From the NCBI GenBank assembly GCA_021648845.1, contig JAKJHY010000034.1, forward strand, positions 1-51,940: a stretch of 51,940 bases of DNA, given 5' to 3'. This stretch comes from Mycobacterium sp. MBM (GTDB lineage Bacteria > Actinomycetota > Actinomycetes > Mycobacteriales > Mycobacteriaceae). The position numbers and the translations under genes are program-made. The notes beneath the pieces are model-generated. The model did not search any database and had not been told where the DNA came from. It worked only from the letters and a program-made list of their open reading frames with translations. How positions within the stretch are numbered: position 1 is the first letter of the stretch; every line of letters starts with the position of its first letter. Positions 1 to 9,734 of the stretch are shown in pieces.

Positions 1-247
1 GAACTTCACGAATCATTGTCCAGCAACACTTTTGGAGAATTCTGACCGATAGGTCCATTTAAGCAGATAAGCAGTACATATGTGCTATGACTGACAAAAC
101 GGCCCGGAAAGTGACACCAGTGATCAATGAGTCCAAAGAAAACTCTGAGACTCAGCCGTCGCTCGAAAGTCACTGACAGGTGGGCACTTTCGCATCCGTC
201 GCGCTGACGCGACCGCGGTGGATCGGACGGGCGCTAGGGTGCCTGAC
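1..247. other. Leader region without a clear gene
   Basis: I see no gene of recognisable family here. The first 180 bases are clearly more AT-rich than the rest of the window. They contain a short direct repeat (AAGCAG at 61-66 and 69-74) and a possible 29-codon ORF (ATG at 87, stop at 174-176) whose product is polar and matches nothing I know. The small ORF could be real or chance. Confidence 0.4.
235..247 (+). promoter_or_regulatory. Candidate leaderless -10 element
   Basis: TAGGGT (235-240) fits the mycobacterial TANNNT -10 consensus and lies 7 bases before the ATG at 248. This predicts that transcription starts at or next to the start codon. No -35 element is convincing. Leaderless genes are common in mycobacteria; the assignment here is inference. 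Confidence 0.4.
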
Positions 248-1006
248 ATGAGCAACCCGGATCTCACCGACGCCACCGCCACCGCGGGGGGCGCCATCGA
301 ACAAGCAGTCGCGGTGTTCATGCTGCATCCCCAGACCTACGGCGAGAGCGTCGCCGCCGGGTACCAGAACCCGCTGGCCGGATACGTGGCCGGTCGCGGT
401 GGCGTGCTGGGTGAGGCCACCGGTGCGACCGTGAGCGCGGTGTTCGCCGTGTTCGAACCCGCGGGTCTGACGGCCATGTGGGAGGAAGGCATCGCGGTTC
501 GGGGTGCGGCCGGCGCGGCCCAGGTCTACTGGGATCAAGCGGCGGAGTTCGGCCGCAGCTACCTCACCGGCGCGGACGGCTTGGACCGTATCGCGGCCCT
601 GGGCGAGAAGCTCATCGCGGTCGCGCCGACCGCGGCCTCTCCGTTGTTCGCGGGCTGGCGGGCCATGCCGCTGGCCGACGACGCGCCTGCTCGGGCCCTG
701 CAGGTGATGTTCGTGCTGCGCGAGCTGCGCGCCGGCCTGCACTTCAATGCGCTCAGCCTCTCCGGCATCACGCCCATCGAGGCGCACATGCTGAACAAGG
801 GACCGCGGTATGCGGCCATGTTCGGCTGGCCCGAACCGTATGCCGACGGCGCGGATAAAAGAGACCGCTACGCCGAGGTCGAGCAGGCCACGAATCGCCG
901 GATGGCCGAACTGATCGGCGCCGCTCTGGAGCCCGCCGAGGCCGACGAGTTGGCCCGGCTGACGACGGCGGCTCTGGCGACGTTGAAGGCGAACGTGCCG
1001 CGCTGA
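248..1006 (+). CDS. SCO6745-family protein of unknown function
   Basis: A soluble protein of 252 residues that I place in the actinobacterial SCO6745 (SalK-like) family from its overall pattern: an early 'GY-AGR---LG' segment, an 'AVFAVFEP' stretch and a mid-protein 'LRELR-GLHF-AL' helix. The biochemical role of the family is not established, and I see no catalytic motif, signal peptide or membrane span. An in-frame GTG lies 30 bases upstream at 218. I chose the ATG at 248 because the residues between have no family character and a TANNNT -10 sits just ahead of 248. The antiporter gene follows after 46 bases on the same strand, so co-transcription is possible. Family placement is fairly sure; function is open. 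Confidence 0.75.
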   Translation: MSNPDLTDATATAGGAIEQAVAVFMLHPQTYGESVAAGYQNPLAGYVAGRGGVLGEATGATVSAVFAVFEPAGLTAMWEEGIAVRGAAGAAQVYWDQAAEFGRSYLTGADGLDRIAALGEKLIAVAPTAASPLFAGWRAMPLADDAPARALQVMFVLRELRAGLHFNALSLSGITPIEAHMLNKGPRYAAMFGWPEPYADGADKRDRYAEVEQATNRRMAELIGAALEPAEADELARLTTAALATLKANVPR

Positions 1007-1052
1007 CCACTTCGGCATGATGCGTTCTCGGGTGCACTGGTAAACCTGTCGC

Positions 1053-2300
1053 ATGCCCGCGGATACCGCGATCCACTTCTTTCTCCAGCTGACCGTCATC
1101 CTCGCAGCGTGTCGCCTCGCCGGCATGATCGCCCAGCGGGTCGGACAGCCACAGGTCGTCGGCGAGATGATCGCCGGCGTGGTGCTGGGGCCCTCACTGC
1201 TGGGACGAATCGCCCCCGATCTGCAGGGCGAGCTGTTCCCCACCGGGACCTCGAACCTTGTGCTGTACACCGTGGCGCAGCTCGGCCTGGTGCTGTACAT
1301 GTTCATCATCGGGCTCAACTTCGACGTCCATCACGTGCGTCAACGCGCCGGCACAGCCGCCGCGGTGTCCATCACCGGGACGGTCGCTCCGTTGGCGGTC
1401 GGCGCCCTCGCAGCGATTCCCTTGCTCAGCGCCGGGGACTTCTTCGGCGACGGCGTGAACGTCGGCATGGCCATGATGTTCCTCGGCGCGTCGATCGCAA
1501 TCACCGCGTTTCCCATGCTCGCCCGCATCATCTTCGAAAAGAAGCTCACCGGAACGTCATTGGGCACCCTTGCGTTGGCCTGCGGCGCCACCTCCGACGC
1601 CGTCTCGTGGTGCATCCTCGCGGTCGTACTGGCCATCCACCGCAACAGCCCGATGCTGGCCGTCATCGCGATCGGTGGCGGCCTGCTCTACAGCGTGGTG
1701 CTGTTGACCATCGGACGACGCGTCCTACAGCCATTGGGCGGCAGGGCCGAAGCCGATGGTGACGTCTCGCCGTCGATGCTGAGCACGGTGTTGATCCTGC
1801 TGATGGCGTGCGCGTGGTTCACCGACATGATCGGCATCTACGCGATCTTCGGCGCGTTTCTGCTCGGTGTGGCGATGCCGTCGGGATTCTTTGCCACAAA
1901 CCTCACCGACAAACTCGAACCGCTCACCACCAAGCTGTTGTTGCCGCTGTTCTTCGTCTACTCGGGGCTGAACACGCAGATCGGGCTGGTCAACACACCG
2001 GCGCTGTGGGGGGTCACCCTGGGGCTGGTGGTCATCGCCATCGTGGGCAAGGGCGTTGCCTGCGCGATCGCGGCCCGCTGCAGCCGGGTTCCGCTACGGG
2101 AGTCGGTCGCGCTGGGTGCCTTGATGAATGCGCGCGGGCTGATCGAGCTCATCCTTCTCAACATCGGGCTCGAAGCCGGGATCATCACGCCCACCCTGTT
2201 CACCATCCTGGTGATCGTGGCGGTGGTCACCACGCTGATGACGTCACCGATCTTCGAGCGGGTGTACGGACGTCATCGGCAGCTGACGCAGAGCGCGTAG
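1053..2300 (+). CDS. Cation:proton antiporter, CPA2 (Kef/NapA-like) family
   Basis: A 415-residue integral membrane protein with about 12 hydrophobic segments and no soluble nucleotide-binding (RCK/TrkA-N) domain, so it is the transport domain alone. The early 'GQPQVVGEMIAGVVLGPSLLG' region and the central GASIAITAFPMLARI stretch are typical CPA2 membrane signatures. Family members exchange Na+ or K+ for protons across the plasma membrane; the cation cannot be told from sequence. The ATG start is preceded by TAAACC only 6 bases away, so a leaderless transcript is possible. It stands between an unknown soluble protein and a biosynthetic operon, and neither neighbour explains its job. It ends 61 bases before the next gene. 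Family is certain, substrate unknown. Confidence 0.9.
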   Translation: MPADTAIHFFLQLTVILAACRLAGMIAQRVGQPQVVGEMIAGVVLGPSLLGRIAPDLQGELFPTGTSNLVLYTVAQLGLVLYMFIIGLNFDVHHVRQRAGTAAAVSITGTVAPLAVGALAAIPLLSAGDFFGDGVNVGMAMMFLGASIAITAFPMLARIIFEKKLTGTSLGTLALACGATSDAVSWCILAVVLAIHRNSPMLAVIAIGGGLLYSVVLLTIGRRVLQPLGGRAEADGDVSPSMLSTVLILLMACAWFTDMIGIYAIFGAFLLGVAMPSGFFATNLTDKLEPLTTKLLLPLFFVYSGLNTQIGLVNTPALWGVTLGLVVIAIVGKGVACAIAARCSRVPLRESVALGALMNARGLIELILLNIGLEAGIITPTLFTILVIVAVVTTLMTSPIFERVYGRHRQLTQSA

Positions 2301-2349
2301 CGCGGGTTGCGGCCGCCTCGTTTCCGGGCTGCATGCCCGCCGCTGTGGG

Positions 2350-2361
2350 TATGTTGAAATC
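2350..2361 (+). promoter_or_regulatory. Candidate leaderless -10 of the biosynthetic operon
   Basis: TATGTT (2350-2355) is a good TANNNT -10 whose expected start point falls on the ATG at 2362. It would drive the halogenase-like/PKS/exporter operon from a leaderless transcript. I see no -35 match or Shine-Dalgarno sequence in front of this ATG. Confidence 0.4.
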
Positions 2362-4137
2362 ATGCGGCCCCAACTCTCGCAACTCGATGCGCAGGCCCGG
2401 GCGGCCCTCGCGCGCAAGATCAGAAGCCAGCTGCCCGCGGATGACGCCCCGTCGGCCGATCACGATGTGGCGATCGCCGGCGGCGGCATTGCCGCCATGG
2501 CGCTCGCGTTGGAAATCAGGCAGGCGCGTCCACAGGCCCGGATCCTGCTGATCGAGCCGAATGCCCACCCGGTGCCGGAGATCACCCATACCGTCGGCGA
2601 ATCCACCGTCGAGGTGTCCGCACACTATCTGCGTGATCGACTCGGCCTCGGTGATCACCTGCAGGCGGCGCATATTCGCAAGATGGGCCTGCGAATGTTC
2701 TTTTCGCACGGACGCAACACCGATATCGCGGCCCGGATGGAGTTGGGCGGCTCCTCATTCGTGCCGTTGGTCACCTATCAGATCGACCGGGGACGTCTGG
2801 AGAACGAGCTACACAACCGTTGCCTGGCCGCGGGTATCGACATCCGGCGCGGCCGTGTCGCCTCCGTCGACCTCAGCGCCGACCACGCGCATACGGTGTC
2901 TGTCCAGACCGATCACCACCGCGCCGACACCACGGCCAGATGGGTGGTGGACGCGTCCGGTCGCAACCGGGTGTTGCCGCGGCAACTGGACCTCAGGGCG
3001 CCCAACGAGCACCATTGCAACGCGGCGTGGCTGCGGGTGGCCACCGAGATCGACGTCAACGCGTGGAGCGACGCCCCGGATTTCCACAGTCGACTCGTCG
3101 AGGGCAACCGGGCCATGTCGACGAATCATCTGATGGGGGAGGGCTACTGGGTCTGGTTGATCCGACTGGCGTCCGGAGCGACCAGCGTCGGCATCGTCGC
3201 CGATCCGGCATTGCATCCGTTCGACGGGTTCAATACGTTGCCCAAGGCGTTGGCCTGGCTGCGTGAACACGAACCGCAGTGCGCTGCGGTGTTGGCCGAG
3301 CACGAGGATCAGATCAGGGACTTCCGGGTGATGAAGAAGTACAGCCACGGAGCCACCAAGATCTTCGATGGCGCCGATCGTTGGTGCCTCACCGGAGACG
3401 CCGGTGTGTTCCTCGATCCGCTGTACTCGTCGGGTCTGGACCTGGTGGCGATCGGCAACGGCCTGATCACCGACATGATCGTCCGTCAGCTCGACGGCGA
3501 GGATGTCGAGGCTCGTGCCCGGGTCAGCGACACGCTTTTCCGGTCGCTCACCGAGATGTGGCTGGCGGTCTATCAGGATCAGTACGTTCTGATGGGGACA
3601 CCGGCGGTGATGTCGGCCAAGGTCGTCTGGGACATCGCCTTCTACTGGGGATTCATCGGCCTGCTCTACATGAACGATCGATTCGTCCGCATCGCGGATG
3701 ACCCGGACTTCGTGCCGCAACTGGAAGGTTTGATCGCGCTCAGCAACCGCGTGCAGCGCTTCTTCCGGGAATGGGCTGCCGTGGAGGGCCGCGAGCCCGG
3801 TGCCGAGACTGCCGTGGTGCCCTTCCTCGACCTGTACGCGCCGCTGAACTTCATGGTGTCGCTGCACACCGCGATGGTGGAACCCAGCCCGAACTTCACC
3901 GCCCAGTTCGACGCGAATGCTCGGTTGCTGTACCAGATTGCGGGTCAGCTGGTGGAAACTGTGTTGGCGGCAAAGGCAGTGGTGTTCGAGGACGACGATG
4001 TCATGCGCCAGGTGCAGATCTGGCAGCGCGATCCGTTGCTACGCGATGTGCGGGCGAGCTACCGCCGGGATCAGGAGACCGCACCGATCAGTCCGGACTG
4101 GATCCTCACCGGGGCGCCGGCGTTGCAGCCGAACTGA
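2362..4137 (+). CDS. FAD-dependent halogenase-like oxidoreductase
   Basis: 591 residues. It has an N-terminal FAD-binding fold with IAGGGIAAMALALEI at about 38-52. It then follows the layout of flavin-dependent halogenases: GES-V near 79-83, a 'K-G--F' segment with Lys107 where these enzymes keep the catalytic lysine, WVWLIR at 263-268 in place of the WxWxIP motif, and GDAGVFLDPLYSSG at 345-358. Such enzymes use reduced flavin and oxygen to make HOCl and chlorinate an aromatic or pyrrole substrate, sometimes while it is tethered to a carrier protein. Here the Pro of WxWxIP is Arg, so halogenation is plausible but unproven; a related hydroxylase or oxidase is the alternative. The gene is 95 bases upstream of the PKS and begins the operon, which suggests it tailors the polyketide. 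It carries a long C-terminal helical region beyond about residue 400. Confidence 0.75.
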   Translation: MRPQLSQLDAQARAALARKIRSQLPADDAPSADHDVAIAGGGIAAMALALEIRQARPQARILLIEPNAHPVPEITHTVGESTVEVSAHYLRDRLGLGDHLQAAHIRKMGLRMFFSHGRNTDIAARMELGGSSFVPLVTYQIDRGRLENELHNRCLAAGIDIRRGRVASVDLSADHAHTVSVQTDHHRADTTARWVVDASGRNRVLPRQLDLRAPNEHHCNAAWLRVATEIDVNAWSDAPDFHSRLVEGNRAMSTNHLMGEGYWVWLIRLASGATSVGIVADPALHPFDGFNTLPKALAWLREHEPQCAAVLAEHEDQIRDFRVMKKYSHGATKIFDGADRWCLTGDAGVFLDPLYSSGLDLVAIGNGLITDMIVRQLDGEDVEARARVSDTLFRSLTEMWLAVYQDQYVLMGTPAVMSAKVVWDIAFYWGFIGLLYMNDRFVRIADDPDFVPQLEGLIALSNRVQRFFREWAAVEGREPGAETAVVPFLDLYAPLNFMVSLHTAMVEPSPNFTAQFDANARLLYQIAGQLVETVLAAKAVVFEDDDVMRQVQIWQRDPLLRDVRASYRRDQETAPISPDWILTGAPALQPN

Positions 4138-4232
4138 GTCCGACCAGGCAGCACGAAAATTTCACGCACCCAGGGCCCATCCAAGGCCGCCGCCGCTACG
4201 AATACTCCGAAACCCTGTAGCGCGACGAGAAA

Positions 4233-7200
4233 GTGCCGATCCCTGTGACCGACGTTCTGCCCAGCGACCGTGAACCCCTCGCCATCGTCGGGGTCGGCTG
4301 CCGATTCCCCGGCGGCGCCGATTCGGCACGGGCCTACTGGCGATTGCTCTGTGACGAGGTCGATGCCACCGGTGACGTTCCGGCGTCACGGTGGAATGCG
4401 GCGCGCTACCACGATCCGAACCCGGCGAAGATGGGCAAGGTCGTCACTCGTCGAGGGGGGTTCCTGACCGAGATCGACCAATTCGATCCACAGTTCTTCG
4501 GGATCTCCCCGCGTGAGGCCCACTCCCTGGATCCTCAGCAGCGCCTTCTGCTGGAGGTCACCTGGGAGGCTTTCGAGGACGGGGGGATACCGGTCGACCG
4601 GTTGGCCGGGACCGGCGTCGGTGTGTTCATCGGTGGCTTCACGCTCGACTATCAGCTCCTGCAGAACCAAGGCCGCAGCAGTCGTTACCGGTTCAAGGCC
4701 CACTCGGCCACCGGGATGATGATGACGATGCTCGCCAACCGCATCTCGCATGCCTTCGATTTCCGCGGTCCCAGCATGACGATCGATACGGCGTGTTCGA
4801 GCTCACTGGTGGCGGTGCATCTTGCGGCGCAGAGCATCTGGAACGGCGAATGCGCGGTGGCGCTCGCCGGCGGGGTGAACATCATGGGCGGTCCGAACAC
4901 CGCCATCGCGGAGTCGCGCAGCGGCTTCCTCAGCCCCGAGGGGCGCAGCAAGGCCTTCGACGAGTCCGCGGACGGGTACGCGCGGGGCGAGGGCGGCGCG
5001 GTTGTCATCATCAAACCGCTCGCGCAGGCGCTGGCCGACGGGGACGATGTCTACGCCCAAATTCTCGGCACCGCCGTCTCGCAGGACGGGCACACCGATG
5101 GGATCACCGTCCCGCGTGAAGAAGCGCAGGAGGCGGCCATCCGCACGGCGCTCGGGCGCTCCGGTGTGCTGCCCGCGCAGGTCGGCTACGTGGAGGCACA
5201 CGGCACGGGTACACCGGTCGGTGACCCCATCGAGATGCGGGCGCTGGCACACGCGCTCACCGCGGACCGGCCGGCGACGCAGCCGCTGCTGATCGGGTCG
5301 GTCAAGACCAACATCGGTCACCTCGAAGCCGGCGCCGGAGTAGCGGGGCTGATCAAGGCGGCGCTTGTCGTCAAACATGGATACATCCCGGCCAACCTTC
5401 ACCTGAAGAGCCCGACCAAGCACGTCAGCGTCGCTGAACTCAAACTCGACATTCCGGCGGCGGGACAGCCTTTCCCCGAGACCGAGCGCCGGGTGGCGGG
5501 GGTCAATTCGTTCGGCTTCGGCGGCACCAACGCCCACGTGGTCCTCGCCGAACCTCCTGCCGCGCGGCCGCGCAACGCAGACGATGTCGGGACCCTGCCG
5601 CTGAGCATGCTGCCGATATCGGGGCGCAGCGAGCCGGCGCTGATCGCGTCGGCCGCCCGGTTGGCCGAGCACCTGGACCGCCATCCGGATATCGCCCTGC
5701 CCGACCTCGGCTACACCCTGGCGCGGCGGCGCGCGCACCTCAGCCACCGGCACACACTCATTGCCGAGGATATCGACGACGCACGCGAGCAGCTGCGTGC
5801 CTTTGGTCACGGCGGCGAGATCACCACCGGCCGAACCACTTCCACCGCGCACAAGGTTGCCTTTGTGTGCACCGGCATGGGGCCGCAGTGGTGGAAGATG
5901 TGCCGTGGCCTACTGGGCGTGTTCCCCGTCTTCACCGAGAGCATCCTGCGCAGTTCCCGCGAGTTGTCCCGGTATGCGGGCTGGTCGTTGATCGAGGAGT
6001 TGGGACGCGACGAACCGGACTCCCGCATGGGTGACACCGAGTTCGCCCAGCCGGCGAACTTTGCGATCCAGCTGGCACTGGCCGAGCAGCTGGCCCACTT
6101 CGGCGTCACGCCGGACGCCGTGATCGGGCACAGCGCAGGCGAAGTCGCCGCACACCACCTCGCCGGTCTGCTGTCCTTCGAGCAGGCCATCGAGGTGATC
6201 CATCACCGCAGCCGGCTGCAACAGCGCACCAGCGGGCAGGGCCGGATGCTGGCGGTCGGCCTGGATGCCGACACACTCATGCAGACGCTGCACGAGAAGA
6301 TGGTCGACGAATTCGGCCGCCGGGTGTCGATCGCGGCGATCAACAGCCCGTCGGCGGTTACCGTGGCCGGCGACGGCGATGTGTTGGAAGACATTGCCCG
6401 GCAACTGGACGAGGCGCAGATCTTCAACCGCTATCTGTCGGTGCAGGTCCCGTACCACACCCACTATATGGACGCGATCAAGGACGAGCTTTACGGTGCC
6501 CTTGCGGGGTTGTCGTCGACGCCCGCGGAATTGCCGCTCTATTCGACGGTCACCGGCGAACTGTTGGCCGGCTACGACGCCGGTGCAGCGTACTGGTGGC
6601 AGAACACCAGGGCCACCGTTCTCTTCGAACCGGCGCTGCGCCGGATGCTCGATGACGGCTACACCCATTTCGTGGAGCTCGGGCCGCACCCCGTGCTGGC
6701 CGCATCCATCATGGAAATTGCCGGAACGCAACGGGTCTCGGTGACGGCAGCGCAGCGGCGGGAAGACGACGACGTCCGAACACTGCTGAACTGTCTGGGG
6801 GTGCTGCACAACGCCGGTCGCGATATCGACTGGGAGCGTGTCTATCCCGGCGACGGTGCGCGGCTGCTGAAGATCCCCGGCTATCCCTGGCAGTCGAAAC
6901 GCTTCTGGTTCGACAACTACGAAGTCGACGAGTCGCTGTTCTACCGGCCGGTGCATCCGCTGCTCGGACAGCCGGTCCGCGGCGTGCATCCGACCTGGGA
7001 GGCCGAACTCAGCACGGCCAGCCATCAATTCCTGGCCGATCACCGGGTGCAGGGCATCGTCGTGGTGCCCGGCGCGGTGTACGTCGAGATGGCGATGGCC
7101 GCTGGTCGGGAGACCTACGGGTCCGACCACAGCGTCGAGAACCTGGTACTACACCGAGCCGTGATCCTGGACGACACCTGCGACCCCGTCATCAGAACCA

Positions 7201-9734
7201 CCCTCAACAGGGACGACGGCACAGTCGAATTCGCCAGTTACACCGCAACCTCGGACGGCGATCTGAAATGGGTGGTCACCGCGACCGCCGAACTCGGCAC
7301 GCCGGCGGCGCCACCGACCGACCTGGCCGGCGTCGACGTCGGAGCGCGCACTGAGATGGATGGCGACGAGTTCTACCGCCGCACAACTGGCCTCGGATTC
7401 GACTACGGCGACGCGTTCAGGTCGGTATCCGGCGTGCTGGCCGGTCACGACTGGGCGGTCGCCGAGCTGGCGATACCCGCCCAGATCGCCGATACCGTGG
7501 CCGATTATCGCTTCCACCCCGCGCTCATCGACGGAGCCTTCCAAACCCTGTTCGGGGCACCGTTTTCCGGCCAGGAGGAGAACGAAGATCCCTACCTGCC
7601 GACCCGTATCCGGCACTGCGCGGTCTACGGGGCGCCGACCCCGACCATGCGGGTGCAGGTGAGCGTGGTGTCGGCGACGCGCGATGCCGTCGAGTGCGAT
7701 ATCGCGATCACCGACACCGCGGGCACGGTGCTTGCCGTCTTCGACGGGTTCACGGTGCAATCGTTGCGGTCGTCGTCGCGGATGTCCGTCGAGCACATCG
7801 ACAAGGGCCTCTACGAGGTGCAGTGGTCCGAGCTGGCGGACGCCGCCGTGGAGGACGCGGCTGCGCCCGTCGCGGAATCGGCGCGCTGGCTGGTTCTGGT
7901 CGACGATTCCGGTGTCGGAAAGGCGCTCGCGGAGGATCTGCGGTCGCGCGGGCAGCGGGTGGACACCGTGCAGCATCCGGCCGACGGCATCGACTGGGCA
8001 GCACTGATCGGCGGTTACGCCGCCGATGACCGTGGCCTTGCCGGCATCATCGACTGCTGGCCGCTGGACATGTCCGCCGATGCTGCCGACTCCGACGAGA
8101 TCGGGCCCTTCACCGTGCTGCGACTGGTCAAGGCGCTGGCCGAACTGACCACCGTCAACCCCAAATTGTTTCTGGTGACCGCCAACTCGCAGGCGACGCC
8201 CGGTGCCGCGGTGACCGGCACGGAGCAGGCCGCGATATGGGGGTTGGGCCGTGTCATCGGGCACCAGGAGTTCTCCGGATGCTGGGGCGGGCTCATCGAT
8301 ATCGACGGCGCCGATGCGCATGCGGACACCGCGGCGCGGATCGGTGGGTATGTGCTCGGCGGCGGAGAAGATCAGATCGCCATCCGGGGCGCGCGGACCT
8401 TCGTGCCGCGCCTGCGGCTGTGTACGAACCTGACTTATCCGTTCCCCACCAAGCTCTCTGCCGACGCGACGTACGTGGTCACCGGCGGGGCCGGTGCCCT
8501 GGGCAGGGTCGTGGCCACCTATCTGGCCGAACGTGGTGCGCGCCATATCACCTTGCTCGGCCGGACGCCCCTTCCGCCGAGAGGTCGCTGGGCTGAGCTG
8601 GTTGACGGCGATCCGCATTTCGAGACCGTCACCGCACTACGGATGATCGAGCGGCTCGGCGCTCAGGTCGACACGGCCAGTGTCGATGTCACGGTTACCG
8701 AGGAGGTGGCCGGGTGGCTGGCCGATCACCTCGCGGGCGGAGGTCGGCCGATTCGTGGCATCGTGCACGCGGCCGGTTCGGTGAACGACCAACTTCTGGT
8801 GAACATGCGCGAGGAGGACTACGCGGCGGTGGTGGCCCCCAAGATCGCCGGCACCCGGGTGCTCGATGCGGCGTTCGAGGGCCAGAACCTGGACTTCTTC
8901 GTCATGTTCGGCTCCGCCGGGTCGACCATCGCGGCGCCGGGCCAGGGCAATTATGCGGCGGCCAACGCGTTTCTGGATGCCTTCGCGCACCACCGCCGGG
9001 GACGGGGCCGCCCGGCCCTCACGATCGGCTGGGGACCGTGGTCGGTGGGAATGGTCGAAGAGCTGAGGTTGGAGAAGGTGTACGCCCAGCGGGGTATCGA
9101 GCTCATCACTCCGGCCGTCGGCGCCCGCATCCTGGACAGGCTCATCAAGCAGACGGTGCCCACGGTCGTCGCGATCACCGCCGATTGGAGCCGGGCGCGG
9201 CAGGCAGGAATGGGCGCAGCGCTGCCGGCGATGTTCGGTGAACTCGAATCCGTCGATGCGGGTATGGCGCAGGACGGCGACGGGGCGTCGATCCTCGACG
9301 TGCTCGCCGCCACCCCGGACAGCGGACGTGCCGCGGTGATCACCGAGCGGGTCGCGCAGGTCGTGGCCGATGTGTTCGATTGCGGCGTCGCCGATATCGA
9401 CACCGGTGCCATGCTGGACGATATCGGGCTGGATTCGATGATGGCGATGGAGTTCCGGGTGCGCATCAATGCGACGTTCTCGATCGACGTGCCGGTGCTG
9501 GAGATCCTGCGCGGTGTGAGCGTGGACTCGCTCTCGGAGCGGATTCTCGCCGAGTTGCGGGCAATTCACGGCGATGTGCCGGCTCCGGAGGGCGCCGTCA
9601 CCGATGAGCGCACCGCTGACCACGACGATGTCGAGGTTTCCCTGGACGATCTTTCCGAGTCCGAACTGCGTGCGTTGCTGGCCGAGATCGAGGCCGACGG
9701 CGCCGAACCGGATGCCGGAAGCTTGCCGTCGTGA
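4233..9734 (+). CDS. Single-module type I polyketide synthase (KS-AT-DH-KR-ACP)
   Basis: 1833 residues with one complete reducing module. The KS (about 14-440) has Cys188 in DTACSSS, His323 in EAHGTGT and His363 in NIGHLEAG. The AT (about 540-840) has Ser634 in GHSAGE and VPYHTHYM at 739-746, where malonyl- or methylmalonyl-specific ATs carry HAFH or YASH, so the extender unit cannot be named. The DH has His937 (HxxxGxxxxP) and Asp1100. The KR has TGGAGALG at 1417-1424, Ser1561 and Tyr1574. The ACP has Ser1735 in GLDSMMAMEF. There is no enoylreductase, loading module or thioesterase. It therefore needs a starter and a release partner from elsewhere, or acts iteratively. The C-terminus ends in an acidic helix (LSESELRALLAEIE) like those that follow ACPs in other PKSs. 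The GTG start at 4233 follows a weak purine-rich stretch; a GTG 12 bases later is an alternative. The stop overlaps the exporter ATPase start. Confidence 0.93.
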   Translation: MPIPVTDVLPSDREPLAIVGVGCRFPGGADSARAYWRLLCDEVDATGDVPASRWNAARYHDPNPAKMGKVVTRRGGFLTEIDQFDPQFFGISPREAHSLDPQQRLLLEVTWEAFEDGGIPVDRLAGTGVGVFIGGFTLDYQLLQNQGRSSRYRFKAHSATGMMMTMLANRISHAFDFRGPSMTIDTACSSSLVAVHLAAQSIWNGECAVALAGGVNIMGGPNTAIAESRSGFLSPEGRSKAFDESADGYARGEGGAVVIIKPLAQALADGDDVYAQILGTAVSQDGHTDGITVPREEAQEAAIRTALGRSGVLPAQVGYVEAHGTGTPVGDPIEMRALAHALTADRPATQPLLIGSVKTNIGHLEAGAGVAGLIKAALVVKHGYIPANLHLKSPTKHVSVAELKLDIPAAGQPFPETERRVAGVNSFGFGGTNAHVVLAEPPAARPRNADDVGTLPLSMLPISGRSEPALIASAARLAEHLDRHPDIALPDLGYTLARRRAHLSHRHTLIAEDIDDAREQLRAFGHGGEITTGRTTSTAHKVAFVCTGMGPQWWKMCRGLLGVFPVFTESILRSSRELSRYAGWSLIEELGRDEPDSRMGDTEFAQPANFAIQLALAEQLAHFGVTPDAVIGHSAGEVAAHHLAGLLSFEQAIEVIHHRSRLQQRTSGQGRMLAVGLDADTLMQTLHEKMVDEFGRRVSIAAINSPSAVTVAGDGDVLEDIARQLDEAQIFNRYLSVQVPYHTHYMDAIKDELYGALAGLSSTPAELPLYSTVTGELLAGYDAGAAYWWQNTRATVLFEPALRRMLDDGYTHFVELGPHPVLAASIMEIAGTQRVSVTAAQRREDDDVRTLLNCLGVLHNAGRDIDWERVYPGDGARLLKIPGYPWQSKRFWFDNYEVDESLFYRPVHPLLGQPVRGVHPTWEAELSTASHQFLADHRVQGIVVVPGAVYVEMAMAAGRETYGSDHSVENLVLHRAVILDDTCDPVIRTTLNRDDGTVEFASYTATSDGDLKWVVTATAELGTPAAPPTDLAGVDVGARTEMDGDEFYRRTTGLGFDYGDAFRSVSGVLAGHDWAVAELAIPAQIADTVADYRFHPALIDGAFQTLFGAPFSGQEENEDPYLPTRIRHCAVYGAPTPTMRVQVSVVSATRDAVECDIAITDTAGTVLAVFDGFTVQSLRSSSRMSVEHIDKGLYEVQWSELADAAVEDAAAPVAESARWLVLVDDSGVGKALAEDLRSRGQRVDTVQHPADGIDWAALIGGYAADDRGLAGIIDCWPLDMSADAADSDEIGPFTVLRLVKALAELTTVNPKLFLVTANSQATPGAAVTGTEQAAIWGLGRVIGHQEFSGCWGGLIDIDGADAHADTAARIGGYVLGGGEDQIAIRGARTFVPRLRLCTNLTYPFPTKLSADATYVVTGGAGALGRVVATYLAERGARHITLLGRTPLPPRGRWAELVDGDPHFETVTALRMIERLGAQVDTASVDVTVTEEVAGWLADHLAGGGRPIRGIVHAAGSVNDQLLVNMREEDYAAVVAPKIAGTRVLDAAFEGQNLDFFVMFGSAGSTIAAPGQGNYAAANAFLDAFAHHRRGRGRPALTIGWGPWSVGMVEELRLEKVYAQRGIELITPAVGARILDRLIKQTVPTVVAITADWSRARQAGMGAALPAMFGELESVDAGMAQDGDGASILDVLAATPDSGRAAVITERVAQVVADVFDCGVADIDTGAMLDDIGLDSMMAMEFRVRINATFSIDVPVLEILRGVSVDSLSERILAELRAIHGDVPAPEGAVTDERTADHDDVEVSLDDLSESELRALLAEIEADGAEPDAGSLPS

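Noticed and set aside
87..176. 29-codon ORF before the first gene
   Set aside because: Too short to judge, no ribosome site and no known homologue; mentioned in the region entry only.
2362..4137. Reading the FAD protein as a geranylgeranyl reductase
   Set aside because: It shares the fold, but GES-V, the K-G--F lysine segment, the W-W-I motif and DPLYSSG together fit halogenases better.
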